Origin: MPNP01 sp026710155
Lineage (GTDB): Bacteria > Pseudomonadota > Alphaproteobacteria > Rhodobacterales > Rhodobacteraceae
Direction: 5' to 3'
DNA length: 64,000 nucleotides
Assembly: GCA_965200885.1 (NCBI GenBank)
Contig: OZ241737.1
Location: forward strand, 248,001-312,000
The translations under genes and the position numbers were made by a program. This document shows positions 37,414 through 45,943 of this stretch, piece after piece (within the stretch, counting starts at the first letter, position 1; every line of letters starts with the position of its first letter). Under the pieces are notes generated by a model. The model ran no database searches and had not been told where the DNA came from. It was given only the letters and a program-made list of their open reading frames with translations.

Positions 37414-38559
37414 ATGCTGCATTTTTCAGATAAGGAATTTAATCGCCGTCAGAAGGCACTTGAAAAAGCACTTGATTCGGCTGGCCTTGATGGCATTCTT
37501 CTGTTTTCTCCTGAAAGCCAGTATTGGCTTACCGGCTATGACACGTTCGGTTTTTGTTTTTTCCAATGTCTCATTGTGGGAGGTGACAAACCAGTACTTC
37601 TGACCAGGTCAGCCGACAAGTTGCAAGCAGAAATTACCTCCAACATCAATGATGTGAGAATCTGGATAGACAATGACCGGGCCAATCCGGCGATGGACCT
37701 CAGGAACCTGCTCAAGGAAAAACAATTGCTTGGCAGGCGGTTGGGAATAGAAACCGATACGCATGGTTTGACAGGATTCAATTATAAAAGGACAGTTGAT
37801 CAAATTGGCAGTGAGGTCGATTTGGTTGAAGCCAGTGATTTGATCTCCCAGTTGCGGTTGGTCAAATCCGAAGAAGAACTCACCTATGTGAAAAGAGCAG
37901 CAACCTTGGCTGATGATGCCTTTGATGCGGCTGTTTCCATTGCTGCTCCTGGTGTCGATGAAGGTAGAATACTTGCCGGCATGCATCATGCAATTTTCAG
38001 TGGGGGTGGCGATTATCCGGGCAATGAATTCATTATAGGGTCCGCTGAAAACGCCCTTCTTGTAAGATATGCGGCCGGCACCAGAAAACTGTCACCAAAT
38101 GACCAGCTCAACCTTGAATGGGCGGGTGTTTACCGCCATTACCATTCCTGTCTGATGAGAACCCTTCTGATAGGCAAATCTTCACAACAGCACAGGGACA
38201 TGTTTGAGGCCGGGGTCTCTGCTCTTCTTGCATGCGAGGAAAAACTGAAGCCCGGCAATAATATGGAACAGGTATTCATGGCACATTGCGATACCCTGGA
38301 CAGATTGGGCATGGGAGGATATAAATTGAATGCCTGCGGCTATTCTCTTGGTGCTCGGTACACTCCCAGCTGGATGGAAAGGGAGATGTTCCGGGCAGGT
38401 GCCACAACCGAGATCAAACCAGGTATGGTGTTTTTCCTGCACATGATATTACTGGACGGGAAAAACAAGGTGGCGATGTGTACAGGTAGAACTTCGATCG
38501 TATCGGAAGCGGGTTCCACCCCTCTTTCCAGATTGCCGCTCGAATTGGTTATCGTTTAA
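37414..38559 (+). CDS. M24-fold (pita-bread) hydrolase lacking canonical metal ligands, creatinase-like
   Basis: A 381-residue protein with the creatinase N-domain and a C-terminal pita-bread domain, annotated in relatives as Xaa-Pro peptidase. Of the usual five metal ligands (D, D, H, E, E) none is in its standard form: the first Asp is E235 (LEWAG), the second is C246 (SCLMRT instead of SDxTRT), the His position has Y310 and the Glu position has H343 (FFLHMIL). Like creatinase, it is therefore probably a metal-free C-N hydrolase. Substrate unknown; a small amidine or N-acyl compound is conceivable. It follows pgeF by 9 bases. Confidence 0.8.
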   Translation: MLHFSDKEFNRRQKALEKALDSAGLDGILLFSPESQYWLTGYDTFGFCFFQCLIVGGDKPVLLTRSADKLQAEITSNINDVRIWIDNDRANPAMDLRNLLKEKQLLGRRLGIETDTHGLTGFNYKRTVDQIGSEVDLVEASDLISQLRLVKSEEELTYVKRAATLADDAFDAAVSIAAPGVDEGRILAGMHHAIFSGGGDYPGNEFIIGSAENALLVRYAAGTRKLSPNDQLNLEWAGVYRHYHSCLMRTLLIGKSSQQHRDMFEAGVSALLACEEKLKPGNNMEQVFMAHCDTLDRLGMGGYKLNACGYSLGARYTPSWMEREMFRAGATTEIKPGMVFFLHMILLDGKNKVAMCTGRTSIVSEAGSTPLSRLPLELVIV

Positions 38560-38619
38560 CAGCTATCTTAACCAGGTTTTATTATTTCATTGGACTTTGA
38601 CAGGGAACACTTAGGAATT

Positions 38620-39561
38620 ATGTCTGAAAACTTTCAAACTGATGTCTTGATTATTGGTTCCGGCCCAGCCGGTTATACAGCTGGCGTTTATGCCTCCAGG
38701 GCAATGCTTGAGCCCATACTTGTACAGGGAATACAACCCGGAGGACAGTTGACCATAACGACCGATGTAGAAAACTGGCCTGGTGATACCATGGTTCTCG
38801 GGCCTGATCTCATGACACGAATGGAAGAACATGCCAGATCGATAGGGGTCAATGTTATCCAGGATCATATTGTTGAAGTCGACCTGAAGAATAAGCCTTT
38901 CCGGGCTAAGGGAGACAGTGGAAACATCTTCACCTCCAAGGCGCTGATTTTGGCAACCGGTGCCCAGGCGAAATGGCTTGGCCTTCCCTCGGAAGATTAT
39001 TTCAAGGGACATGGGGTTTCAGCCTGTGCCACCTGTGATGGTTTCTTTTTCCGGGGACAGGAAGTTGTAGTTGTCGGTGGTGGTAATACTGCTGTCGAGG
39101 AAGCGTTGTTCCTGACCAAGTTTGCGTCCAGGGTGACCCTTATCCACCGAAGGGACGAATTGCGAGCCGACAGGATACTTCAACAACGATTGTTTGGGAA
39201 TGAAAAGATTGTCCCCCTATGGAATCATGTCCTGGTGGAAATCACCGGTGAAAATGATCCAAAATCCGTAACCGGCCTGGTTATCCGCAATACTCAAGAC
39301 GGAAGTATGAAAACCCTTTGCTGCAGCGGTGTATTCATTGCAATCGGCCATACTCCCTCATCAGAATTGTTTGTGGACAATCTGGAAACTAGGGAAGGAG
39401 GTTATATTGTAACTGAACCTGGAACCACCAGAACTTCAATTCCGGGAGTATTTGCTGCAGGCGACCTTGTAGACAGCACCTATCGACAAGCTGTAACTTC
39501 TGCTGGCATGGGGTGCATGGCTGCTCTGGATGCAGTCAAGTTTCTGGCCGAAGCCGACTGA
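38620..39561 (+). CDS. trxB: Thioredoxin-disulfide reductase
   Basis: A 313-residue flavoenzyme that passes electrons from NADPH to thioredoxin. FAD site GSGPAGYTAGVYASRA, redox-active CATC in SACATCDGFFF, NADPH site VVGGGNTAVEEAL, and a C-terminal FAD motif GVFAAGDLVD. ATG 38620 is preferred over a TTG at 38590, because the FAD domain starts just after it. It converges with groEL, sharing the 185-base gap. Confidence 0.96.
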   Translation: MSENFQTDVLIIGSGPAGYTAGVYASRAMLEPILVQGIQPGGQLTITTDVENWPGDTMVLGPDLMTRMEEHARSIGVNVIQDHIVEVDLKNKPFRAKGDSGNIFTSKALILATGAQAKWLGLPSEDYFKGHGVSACATCDGFFFRGQEVVVVGGGNTAVEEALFLTKFASRVTLIHRRDELRADRILQQRLFGNEKIVPLWNHVLVEITGENDPKSVTGLVIRNTQDGSMKTLCCSGVFIAIGHTPSSELFVDNLETREGGYIVTEPGTTRTSIPGVFAAGDLVDSTYRQAVTSAGMGCMAALDAVKFLAEAD

Positions 39562-39703
39562 ATTGATCTCCTCTTACCATTTCATCAACATGAAATACAG
39601 TAGCCTTTACCAACCTTCTTAGAAACAACACTTGTTATGTTGTTAAAGTTATGATTTTATCCTGTCAGGTGGAATATTTCCACACTGAAAGTCCAGAATA
39701 AAA

Positions 39704-39723
39704 AAGGGGCCAGATGGCCCCTT
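39704..39723 (-). terminator. Rho-independent terminator of groESL
   Basis: Read on the minus strand, an 8-bp stem AAGGGGCC / GGCCCCTT with a 4-base ATCT loop is followed by a run of T (39697-39703 complement). It lies 24 bases past the groEL stop. Confidence 0.9.
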
Positions 39724-39746
39724 GATTCTTTATGTCGATGGACGGC

Positions 39747-41396
39747 TTACATCATGCCACCCATGCCGCCCATTCCACCCATGTCTGGTGGCATTGCAGG
39801 GCCGGCATTCTTCGGTTCAGGCTTATCGGCAATCATGGCTTCGGTTGTGATAAGCAGACCTGCTATGGAGGCTGCATCTTCAAGGGCAGTCCTCACAACC
39901 TTGGCGGGATCGATAACACCAAACTGGAACATATCTCCATATTCTTCAGTCTGGGCGTTGAATCCAAAGTTTTCAACTTCAGACTCCCTGACCTTGCCTG
40001 CAACAATAGCAGCATCAACCCCGGAGTTTTCAGCGATTTGTCGCAGTGGTGCTTCGAGAGCTCTGCGAACGATCTTGATACCGGCATTCTGATCACTGTT
40101 GGCACCTTCGAGATTTTCAAGGGACTTGGTTGCTGCAATAAGGGCAACACCACCACCAGGAACAACACCTTCCTGAACAGCAGCACGGGTCGAGTTCAAA
40201 GCGTCCTCAACACGGTCCTTGCGTTCCTTGACTTCAACCTCGGTAGAACCACCAACCCTGATCACGGCAACTCCGCCTGCCAGTTTGGCAAGTCTTTCTT
40301 GAAGTTTTTCACGGTCATAATCGGAGGAGGTTTCATCGATCTGCTGTCTGATCTGACCAACACGGGCTTCGATTTCAGACTTTTCACCACCACCATCAAC
40401 GATTGTGGTTTCATCCTTGGTGATCGAAATCTTCTTGGCAGAGCCAAGCATGTCCAAGGTAACATTTTCCAGTTTCATGCCCAGATCTTCGGAGATAACC
40501 TGGCCACCAGTCAGAATGGCAATATCCTGAAGCATGGCTTTTCGGCGATCACCAAAACCGGGTGCCTTGACAGCAGCGATTTTCAAACCACCACGGAGTT
40601 TGTTTACCACCAGTGTTGCCAAAGCCTCCCCTTCGACATCCTCGGCGATAATCAGAAGAGGCTTGGTTGTCTGGATAACAGATTCAAGCAATGGAACCAT
40701 CGGTTGCAGTGAAGAAAGTTTTTTCTCGTGCAGAAGAATATATGCTTCTTCAAGATCGGAAGTCATCTTGTCGCCATTGGTAACAAAATATGGTGAAAGA
40801 TAACCACGATCGAACTGCATGCCTTCGACAACATCGGTTTCCGTTTCCAGACCCTTGTTTTCCTCAACGGTAATTACTCCCTCATTACCGACCTTTTGCA
40901 TGGCATCGGCAATCTGGGATCCAATCTCGGTTTCACCATTGGCAGAAATCGTTCCAACCTGGGCAACTTCAGCTGAATCGACAACTGGTCGGGAACTTTC
41001 CTTGATCTTTGCAATGACATGTTCAACTGCCAGGTCAACCCCTCTCTTGAGGTCCATCGGATTCATGCCGGCAGCGACCGACTTTAACCCTTCCCGTACA
41101 ATTGACTGTGCCAAAACAGTGGCTGTTGTCGTTCCATCACCGGCTTCATCGTTGGTTCTGGATGCAACTTCCTTGACCATTTGGGCACCCATGTTTTCAA
41201 ACTTGTCCTCAAGTTCGACCTCCTTGGCAACGGTAACACCGTCCTTGGTAATGCGAGGGGCACCAAATGACTTGTCCAATACAACATTACGTCCCTTTGG
41301 ACCCAATGTAATTCTCACTGCATCAGCAAGAATATTGATACCCTTAAGCATGCGGTTGCGTGCATCGGTATCAAACCGTACATCTTTAACGGCCAT
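39747..41396 (-). CDS. groL: 60-kDa chaperonin GroEL
   Basis: A 549-residue chaperonin subunit that forms the double heptameric folding ring. Typical N-terminus AVKDVRFDTDARNRMLKG, ATP motif GDGTTTATVLAQ, and C-terminal Gly-Met tail (MGGMGGMGGMM). It follows groES by 45 bases and shares its CIRCE-controlled promoter. Confidence 0.98.
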   Translation of the reverse strand: MAVKDVRFDTDARNRMLKGINILADAVRITLGPKGRNVVLDKSFGAPRITKDGVTVAKEVELEDKFENMGAQMVKEVASRTNDEAGDGTTTATVLAQSIVREGLKSVAAGMNPMDLKRGVDLAVEHVIAKIKESSRPVVDSAEVAQVGTISANGETEIGSQIADAMQKVGNEGVITVEENKGLETETDVVEGMQFDRGYLSPYFVTNGDKMTSDLEEAYILLHEKKLSSLQPMVPLLESVIQTTKPLLIIAEDVEGEALATLVVNKLRGGLKIAAVKAPGFGDRRKAMLQDIAILTGGQVISEDLGMKLENVTLDMLGSAKKISITKDETTIVDGGGEKSEIEARVGQIRQQIDETSSDYDREKLQERLAKLAGGVAVIRVGGSTEVEVKERKDRVEDALNSTRAAVQEGVVPGGGVALIAATKSLENLEGANSDQNAGIKIVRRALEAPLRQIAENSGVDAAIVAGKVRESEVENFGFNAQTEEYGDMFQFGVIDPAKVVRTALEDAASIAGLLITTEAMIADKPEPKNAGPAMPPDMGGMGGMGGMM

Positions 41397-41441
41397 TTAT
41401 AATTCTCCTTAATTGAATGAATTTAGTTTGTTTCCGAGTTC

Positions 41442-41729
41442 CTAGCTAATGATGCCAAGTACATCGCTTTCTTTCATGATCAACAGTTCTTCACCATCAA
41501 TCGTTACTTCGGTTCCTGACCATTTTCCGAAAAGAATTCTATCTCCTGTGGACACACCCATCGGAATAAGCTCTCCAGAGTCCTTTCGGGCTCCTTCACC
41601 GCAGGCAATTACTTCACCTTCAGCAGGCTTTTCCTTGGCTGAATCAGGGATAATCAATCCTCCTTTGGTTTTCTCATCGCCTTCAATCCGGCGTACAAGA
41701 ACACGGTCATGAAGTGGTTTGAAATTCAT
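41442..41729 (-). CDS. groS: 10-kDa co-chaperonin GroES
   Basis: A 95-residue lid protein of GroEL (MNFKPLHDRVLVRR; mobile loop with the GGL-I/V motif KTKGGLIIPDSA). ATG 41729 is used; an in-frame start 14 codons upstream overlaps the operator and is not credible. An AGAA-type site (GGAGAAGAA) precedes it. Confidence 0.97.
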   Translation of the reverse strand: MNFKPLHDRVLVRRIEGDEKTKGGLIIPDSAKEKPAEGEVIACGEGARKDSGELIPMGVSTGDRILFGKWSGTEVTIDGEELLIMKESDVLGIIS

Positions 41730-41764
41730 AATTTCTTCTCCATTTGTTTTCGTGAATTCGATTG

Positions 41765-41791
41765 TTAGCACTCACCTTGAACGAGTGCTAA
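41765..41791 (-). promoter_or_regulatory. CIRCE operator (HrcA binding site)
   Basis: Exact TTAGCACTC-N9-GAGTGCTAA consensus, 36 bases upstream of groES. HrcA binds this element and represses groESL until heat or misfolding inactivates it. hrcA itself is not in the window. Confidence 0.97.
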
Positions 41792-41992
41792 CAATGGTGA
41801 AATAGAACCCTGAAGCAAGGTTTCAACTAGTTTGTGAAAAAAAATATCATGGAGCAAGGATAATCTTTTACGGGAATGGTTCCACCAGGAAACTGCGCCC
41901 CTCAATGACCTTGCGTTATTCATACAAAAACCGATAAAAGGTTTATCAGTTGTCAAGGTAAATCAGCGAAAAAACCAGGGTATCGCACCTGA

Positions 41993-42133
41993 GAGTCTGA
42001 ATCATAAGTCACAAAAACAATAAAAATGATGCTGTTCACCCTGAAATTCATTAAGTGATTCGGAACCGAAAATGGTTTTTTTGTCTGGAAATGTATTGAA
42101 TTCACTACATTTTTGGACTTATGGAACAGGCTT
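41993..42133 (+). repeat. MITE-like element, family 'GAGCCTGAATCATAAGTC', copy 3
   Basis: About 141 bases with ends GAGTCTGAATCATAAGTCAC and, inverted, AAGCCTGTTCCATAAGTCC; closest to copy 2. It lies 200 bases upstream of the groES promoter. Apart from repeats, no complete gene is visible in 41792-42609. Confidence 0.7.
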
Positions 42134-42228
42134 TGAGGCCAAGATGATATTGTTTGTCTTTGTATTCACATGAATACTGATTAGGATTAGAAAATGATAA
42201 AGTTCAGTAATCATTTGTTTAAAATTTC

Positions 42229-42400
42229 GGGATTATATACTTTAAGTGACCATTGCAGGATTTAACCTGCTTTTGTTTTGGATTTTGCTCATGCCAATAT
42301 CGAGTTGATTTTGGCACGGCTTTCAACAAAGGGCTCATTACATTTGGTGATTCGCAGTTTTTTCAAATTTGTAAAGAATGGTCACTTAAATAAATCCCCT
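42229..42400. repeat. Complete miniature element of the 'CTTAAGTG' family (172 bp)
   Basis: Ends are GGGATTATATACTTTAAGTG and, inverted, GGGGATTTATTTAAGTG. Flanks both contain TAAAATTT, possibly an 8-bp target duplication. The right half, read in reverse, matches the start of the AlbA_2 locus (30691-30765); the left half matches 34239-34300. It looks like a deleted version of a longer element. Confidence 0.65.
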
Positions 42401-42521
42401 AAAATTTTGGATCAAAGATAATGATTTTGAATTTGAAACTCCAGAACGGCTGTATGAATCACATGAAAAACCATCTTGGATTACTCGTGCACTAGTCCAG
42501 TTAAACATAAATTTGGGTTGA
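42390..42521 (+). other. Orphan C-terminal coding fragment next to the miniature element
   Basis: From the element edge to a TGA (42519-42521) an open frame gives a convincing protein tail: FWIKDNDFEFETPERLYESH, then EKPSWITRALVQLNINLG. It has no start. The insertion or a deletion probably removed the 5' part. No family is recognised. Confidence 0.35.
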
Positions 42522-42609
42522 TAAAAAAAGTATTGTATTATCAGAAAATAAAACCAAAAATTGAATAGTTTTTGCCATACGCATTTCCCTTGGATTCATA
42601 ACAAAAGAA

Positions 42610-43413
42610 ATGACGCCCATTGTAATGACCATTGCAGGTTCCGATAGCAGCGGTGGAGCTGGTATTCAGGCGGATCTCAAAACCTTTTCGGCTTTGGGCG
42701 TATACGGTGCCAGTGTCATCACTGCAGTGACAGCACAGAATACCCTTACCGTATCGGCCATTCATACAATTCCAACGCATTTGATTAAAGCCCAGATTGA
42801 AACAGTGTTATCTGACCTTAAGGTAAATGCTATCAAGATCGGTATGTTAGCGAACAAGGAAATCATCCAATGCGTAGCCGATTGCCTGGTTGATTGTCGT
42901 ATCCCATTGATCATTGATCCAGTGATGATTGCCAAATCTGGAGACACCCTACTCACCGAGGATTCTATTGATACATTACGCCGCAAATTATTGCCTCAAG
43001 CCGAATTGCTCACACCAAACCTACCTGAAGCTGCCAAGCTTCTCAATCGTCCAGTGGCAGAAGATATGGCCACCATAATTGAACAAGGAAAGCGACTTTG
43101 CGACATGGGTTCCAATGCCGTTTTGATGAAGGGCGGCCATGCCCGTGGTGAAAACTGCCACGACTACCTCATCAATGCTAACCAAGAGGATGAATATCAC
43201 GAATATGTGGCTGAACGTGTTCACACTTCAAACACTCATGGTACAGGTTGTACGCTCTCGGCAGCAATCGCTGCAGGTTTGGCCTTGGGATTGAATTTGC
43301 CACAAGCAACCAATGAAGCCATTGCTTTTGTGCAAAAAGCAATCAATTGTGCCGATTTATTATCCATCGGTTCCGGACATGGGCCAGTACATCATTTTCA
43401 TGGATTCTGGTAA
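42610..43413 (+). CDS. thiD: Hydroxymethylpyrimidine/phosphomethylpyrimidine kinase
   Basis: A 267-residue ribokinase-fold enzyme that phosphorylates HMP and HMP-P to HMP-PP for thiamin. N-terminal TIAGSDSSGGAGIQADLKTF and C-terminal SNTHGTGCTLSAAIAAGLA (anion hole) are diagnostic. First gene of a ten-gene operon. No TPP riboswitch pattern (CUGAGA ... ACCUGA) is visible in the leader (42522-42609), which is A/T-rich. Confidence 0.96.
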   Translation: MTPIVMTIAGSDSSGGAGIQADLKTFSALGVYGASVITAVTAQNTLTVSAIHTIPTHLIKAQIETVLSDLKVNAIKIGMLANKEIIQCVADCLVDCRIPLIIDPVMIAKSGDTLLTEDSIDTLRRKLLPQAELLTPNLPEAAKLLNRPVAEDMATIIEQGKRLCDMGSNAVLMKGGHARGENCHDYLINANQEDEYHEYVAERVHTSNTHGTGCTLSAAIAAGLALGLNLPQATNEAIAFVQKAINCADLLSIGSGHGPVHHFHGFW

Positions 43414-43414
43414 A

Positions 43415-44392
43415 ATGAGCCTGTTCACAGTAATCGGAGCTGGTGTCGCTGGACTAGCAGTGGCAATCGAACTCATCAATTCGGGGCAAAAGGTACAAAT
43501 ATTTGAGCCTCATGAAAGTCCGGGTCCACACAACTGCTCATGGTGGGCAGGTGGTATGCTTGCACCATTGTGTGAGCGCGAAAATGCAGAAGCTTTGGTT
43601 CAAGAAAAGGGAACAGAGGCAATTGCCTGGTGGTCTCAACATACGGAAGTGACCCGAGCCGGAACATTGGTGGTTGCCCGCCCACGCGATCTGCCCGACT
43701 TACAACGCTTCGCCCAAAGAACCGAGGGATTCCGTCAAGTTAATGAATCAGAAATTACTCGGCTTGAACCTGATCTTCACGGCTTTTCTGCTGGGTTGTT
43801 TTATGCTGAGGAAGGTCATCTGGAGCCACGCCAGGCATTGCACGATCTTTGGCAGAAACTGCAAGCTTTGGGAGTGGAATTCCATCAGCGTTCTGCACCA
43901 AAGGGTCTCTGCCAAGTGATTGATTGCACGGGACTTTCCGCCCGGGCGATGTTGCCGGATCTGCGCGGTGTCAAAGGCGAAATGCTGCATATCCGCTGCA
44001 CGGATATCCATCTCAAACGACCAGTACGCCTCCTGCATCCCCGCATACCCCTTTATGTTGTACCACGCGGCGATGGAGTCTATATGATCGGCGCCACAAC
44101 AATCGAAAACGAAAGTCAAAACCATATTAGTGTGCGTTCCATGCTGGAATTGCTCAGCGCTGCTTTTACATTGAATCCTGCTTTCGGCGAGGCAGAGATT
44201 TTAGAAATTGGCACCGAGTTGCGTCCTGCCTTTCCCGACAATCTGCCGCGTGTCTGTCGCTTTGGTGGGGTCATTTATGTCAATGGCCTTTATCGACATG
44301 GCTACCTTCTTGCTCCCTCGCTTGCCCGTTCAGCAGTTGAACTTGCGCTTACCAACAGACCATCGGAATTTAACCATGCAAATATCAATTAA
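43415..44392 (+). CDS. thiO: Glycine oxidase ThiO
   Basis: A 325-residue FAD oxidase of the DadA/ThiO type that converts glycine to the iminoglycine used in thiazole formation. FAD dinucleotide motif GAGVAGLAVAIEL (8-20) and the SWWAGGMLAP segment are typical. ATG 43415 is used; it follows the thiD stop directly. The 3' end overlaps thiS by 17 bases. Confidence 0.92.
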   Translation: MSLFTVIGAGVAGLAVAIELINSGQKVQIFEPHESPGPHNCSWWAGGMLAPLCERENAEALVQEKGTEAIAWWSQHTEVTRAGTLVVARPRDLPDLQRFAQRTEGFRQVNESEITRLEPDLHGFSAGLFYAEEGHLEPRQALHDLWQKLQALGVEFHQRSAPKGLCQVIDCTGLSARAMLPDLRGVKGEMLHIRCTDIHLKRPVRLLHPRIPLYVVPRGDGVYMIGATTIENESQNHISVRSMLELLSAAFTLNPAFGEAEILEIGTELRPAFPDNLPRVCRFGGVIYVNGLYRHGYLLAPSLARSAVELALTNRPSEFNHANIN

Positions 44393-44570
44393 CGGTAAAT
44401 TGCAAAAAGTTTTGGCGACCAATCTCGCTGAGTTACTCATCGAATATGAATATTCAGGCCGCGTAGCCACAGCAGTGAATGAGACCTTCGTACCGGTTGA
44501 CAAACGTCCTTCAACGATACTCAGCAATGGTGACCGCGTAGAAGTTCTAGCCCCTATGCAAGGTGGATAA
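44376..44570 (+). CDS. thiS: Sulfur carrier protein ThiS
   Basis: A 64-residue ubiquitin-like protein ending in the essential Gly-Gly (APMQGG). ThiF adenylates this C-terminus, which then carries sulfur as thiocarboxylate to ThiG. The ATG lies inside the end of thiO, so translation is coupled. Confidence 0.95.
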   Translation: MQISINGKLQKVLATNLAELLIEYEYSGRVATAVNETFVPVDKRPSTILSNGDRVEVLAPMQGG

Positions 44571-44576
44571 TATATC

Positions 44577-45350
44577 GTGGTCAGGTCATTTTATGGTATC
44601 ACATTGCCCAATGGATTGATGTTGGGTACCTCACAATATCCCAGCCCGGCGGTTCTGTCACGATCCTTCAGGGAAAGTGGCGCGGGTGTTGCAACAGTGT
44701 CTTTACGGCGGGAAAGTGCGCAAGCTGCCGGTCAATCATTTTGGAAATTAGTCCGTGAACTTGATGTCATGATACTCCCCAATACAGCGGGGTGTCATAC
44801 CGCACGGGAAGCAGTAACCACTGCAAAAATGGCAAGAGAAGTCTTTGATACATCTTGGATTAAACTTGAAGTCATAGGTAACGCCGATAATCTGCAACCA
44901 GATATTTTTCAACTGGTTGAGGCTGCCCGCATTCTCTCCGCTGAGGACTTTCAGGTATTTCCTTACACTACAGACGATCTCATTGTTGGCGAACGACTAC
45001 TGGACGCTGGATGCAAGGTTTTGATGCCTTATGGTGCACCCATCGGCTCAGGACGAGGATTGATCAACGAATATGCCTTGCGGGCGATGCGGGCCGAATT
45101 TCCAGACATCCCGTTGGTCATCGATGCGGGAATTGGGTTACCAAGTCATGCTACCCGGGCAATGGAACTTGGCTATGACGCGGTTCTGGTGAATAGCTCG
45201 GTGGCACGCTCTGATGATCCACCTGCCATGGCTTGTGCAATGATGAAAGCCATTGAAGCTGGAAAACTTGGTGCTCAAGCCGGTCCGATCGCCGCACGCG
45301 ACATGGCGGAACCCTCCACTCCAGTAATTGGCAAGGCATTCCTATCATGA
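44577..45350 (+). CDS. thiG: Thiazole synthase
   Basis: A 257-residue TIM-barrel enzyme that builds thiazole phosphate from DXP, ThiS-thiocarboxylate and dehydroglycine. The Schiff-base Lys is K96 in WIKLEVIGN, and the phosphate-binding end reads MPYGAPIGSGRG and VNSSVARSDDP. GTG start 6 bases after thiS. Confidence 0.96.
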   Translation: MVRSFYGITLPNGLMLGTSQYPSPAVLSRSFRESGAGVATVSLRRESAQAAGQSFWKLVRELDVMILPNTAGCHTAREAVTTAKMAREVFDTSWIKLEVIGNADNLQPDIFQLVEAARILSAEDFQVFPYTTDDLIVGERLLDAGCKVLMPYGAPIGSGRGLINEYALRAMRAEFPDIPLVIDAGIGLPSHATRAMELGYDAVLVNSSVARSDDPPAMACAMMKAIEAGKLGAQAGPIAARDMAEPSTPVIGKAFLS

Positions 45351-45943
45351 CAAACAATCGATTTTATCCCATATTTGATGATGTTGATTGGCTGCGGCGG
45401 CTGCTTCCGTTTGGCATTAAGTTGGTGCAACTGCGAATCAAGGACCAAGATGACGAAGCAATTAACCGTCAGATTGCCGAAGGCAAGGCGCTGTGCCGAA
45501 AACATGGTGCTATGCTTGTGGTCAATGATCATTGGCAGGCAGCTATTGACCAGGGATGCGACTGGGTTCATTTGGGCCAGGAAGATCTTGATACAGCCGA
45601 TCTCGATCTCATCCGGCAAGCAGGAATCAAGTTGGGCATTTCCACTCATGACAAGGCTGAACTTGCACGGGCAGTGTCACTCAATGCTGATTACATAGCT
45701 ATCGGGCCTGTTTATCCCACCATTCTCAAGAAAATGAAATGGCGGCCACAGGGGCTTACACGGATTACAGAATGGAAAACATGTATCGGTGCTACTCCAC
45801 TAGTGGCTATTGGAGGGATGAATGTACAACGAGCAGAGGGTGCATTGCAGGCGGGTGCAGATATTATTTCGGCAGTGACTGACATTACTTTGCATCCCCA
45901 TCCTGAATCGCGTGTGCAAGCATGGTTGGAGGCCACCGGATGA
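45347..45943 (+). CDS. thiE: Thiamine-phosphate synthase
   Basis: A 198-residue TIM-barrel enzyme joining HMP-PP and thiazole phosphate to thiamin phosphate. Conserved KLVQLRIKDQDD, VVNDHWQAA and HLGQEDL; the phosphate loop is VAIGGMN. Start overlaps the thiG stop by 4 bases. Confidence 0.94.
   Translation: MTNNRFYPIFDDVDWLRRLLPFGIKLVQLRIKDQDDEAINRQIAEGKALCRKHGAMLVVNDHWQAAIDQGCDWVHLGQEDLDTADLDLIRQAGIKLGISTHDKAELARAVSLNADYIAIGPVYPTILKKMKWRPQGLTRITEWKTCIGATPLVAIGGMNVQRAEGALQAGADIISAVTDITLHPHPESRVQAWLEATG

Noticed and set aside
39732..40712. 326-codon plus-strand frame inside groEL
   Set aside because: Antisense to groEL; the length results from groEL codon bias, and there is no ribosome-binding site or family.
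40819..41412. 197-codon Ser/Thr-rich plus-strand frame inside groEL
   Set aside because: Another antisense shadow of groEL; its composition is that expected of reversed groEL codons.
41985..42010. CCTGAGAGTCTGAATC looked like part of a TPP riboswitch upstream of thiD
   Set aside because: The same sequence occurs in two other places (8401-8531 and 18803-18941) as the end of a MITE-like repeat, and no second conserved riboswitch block follows.
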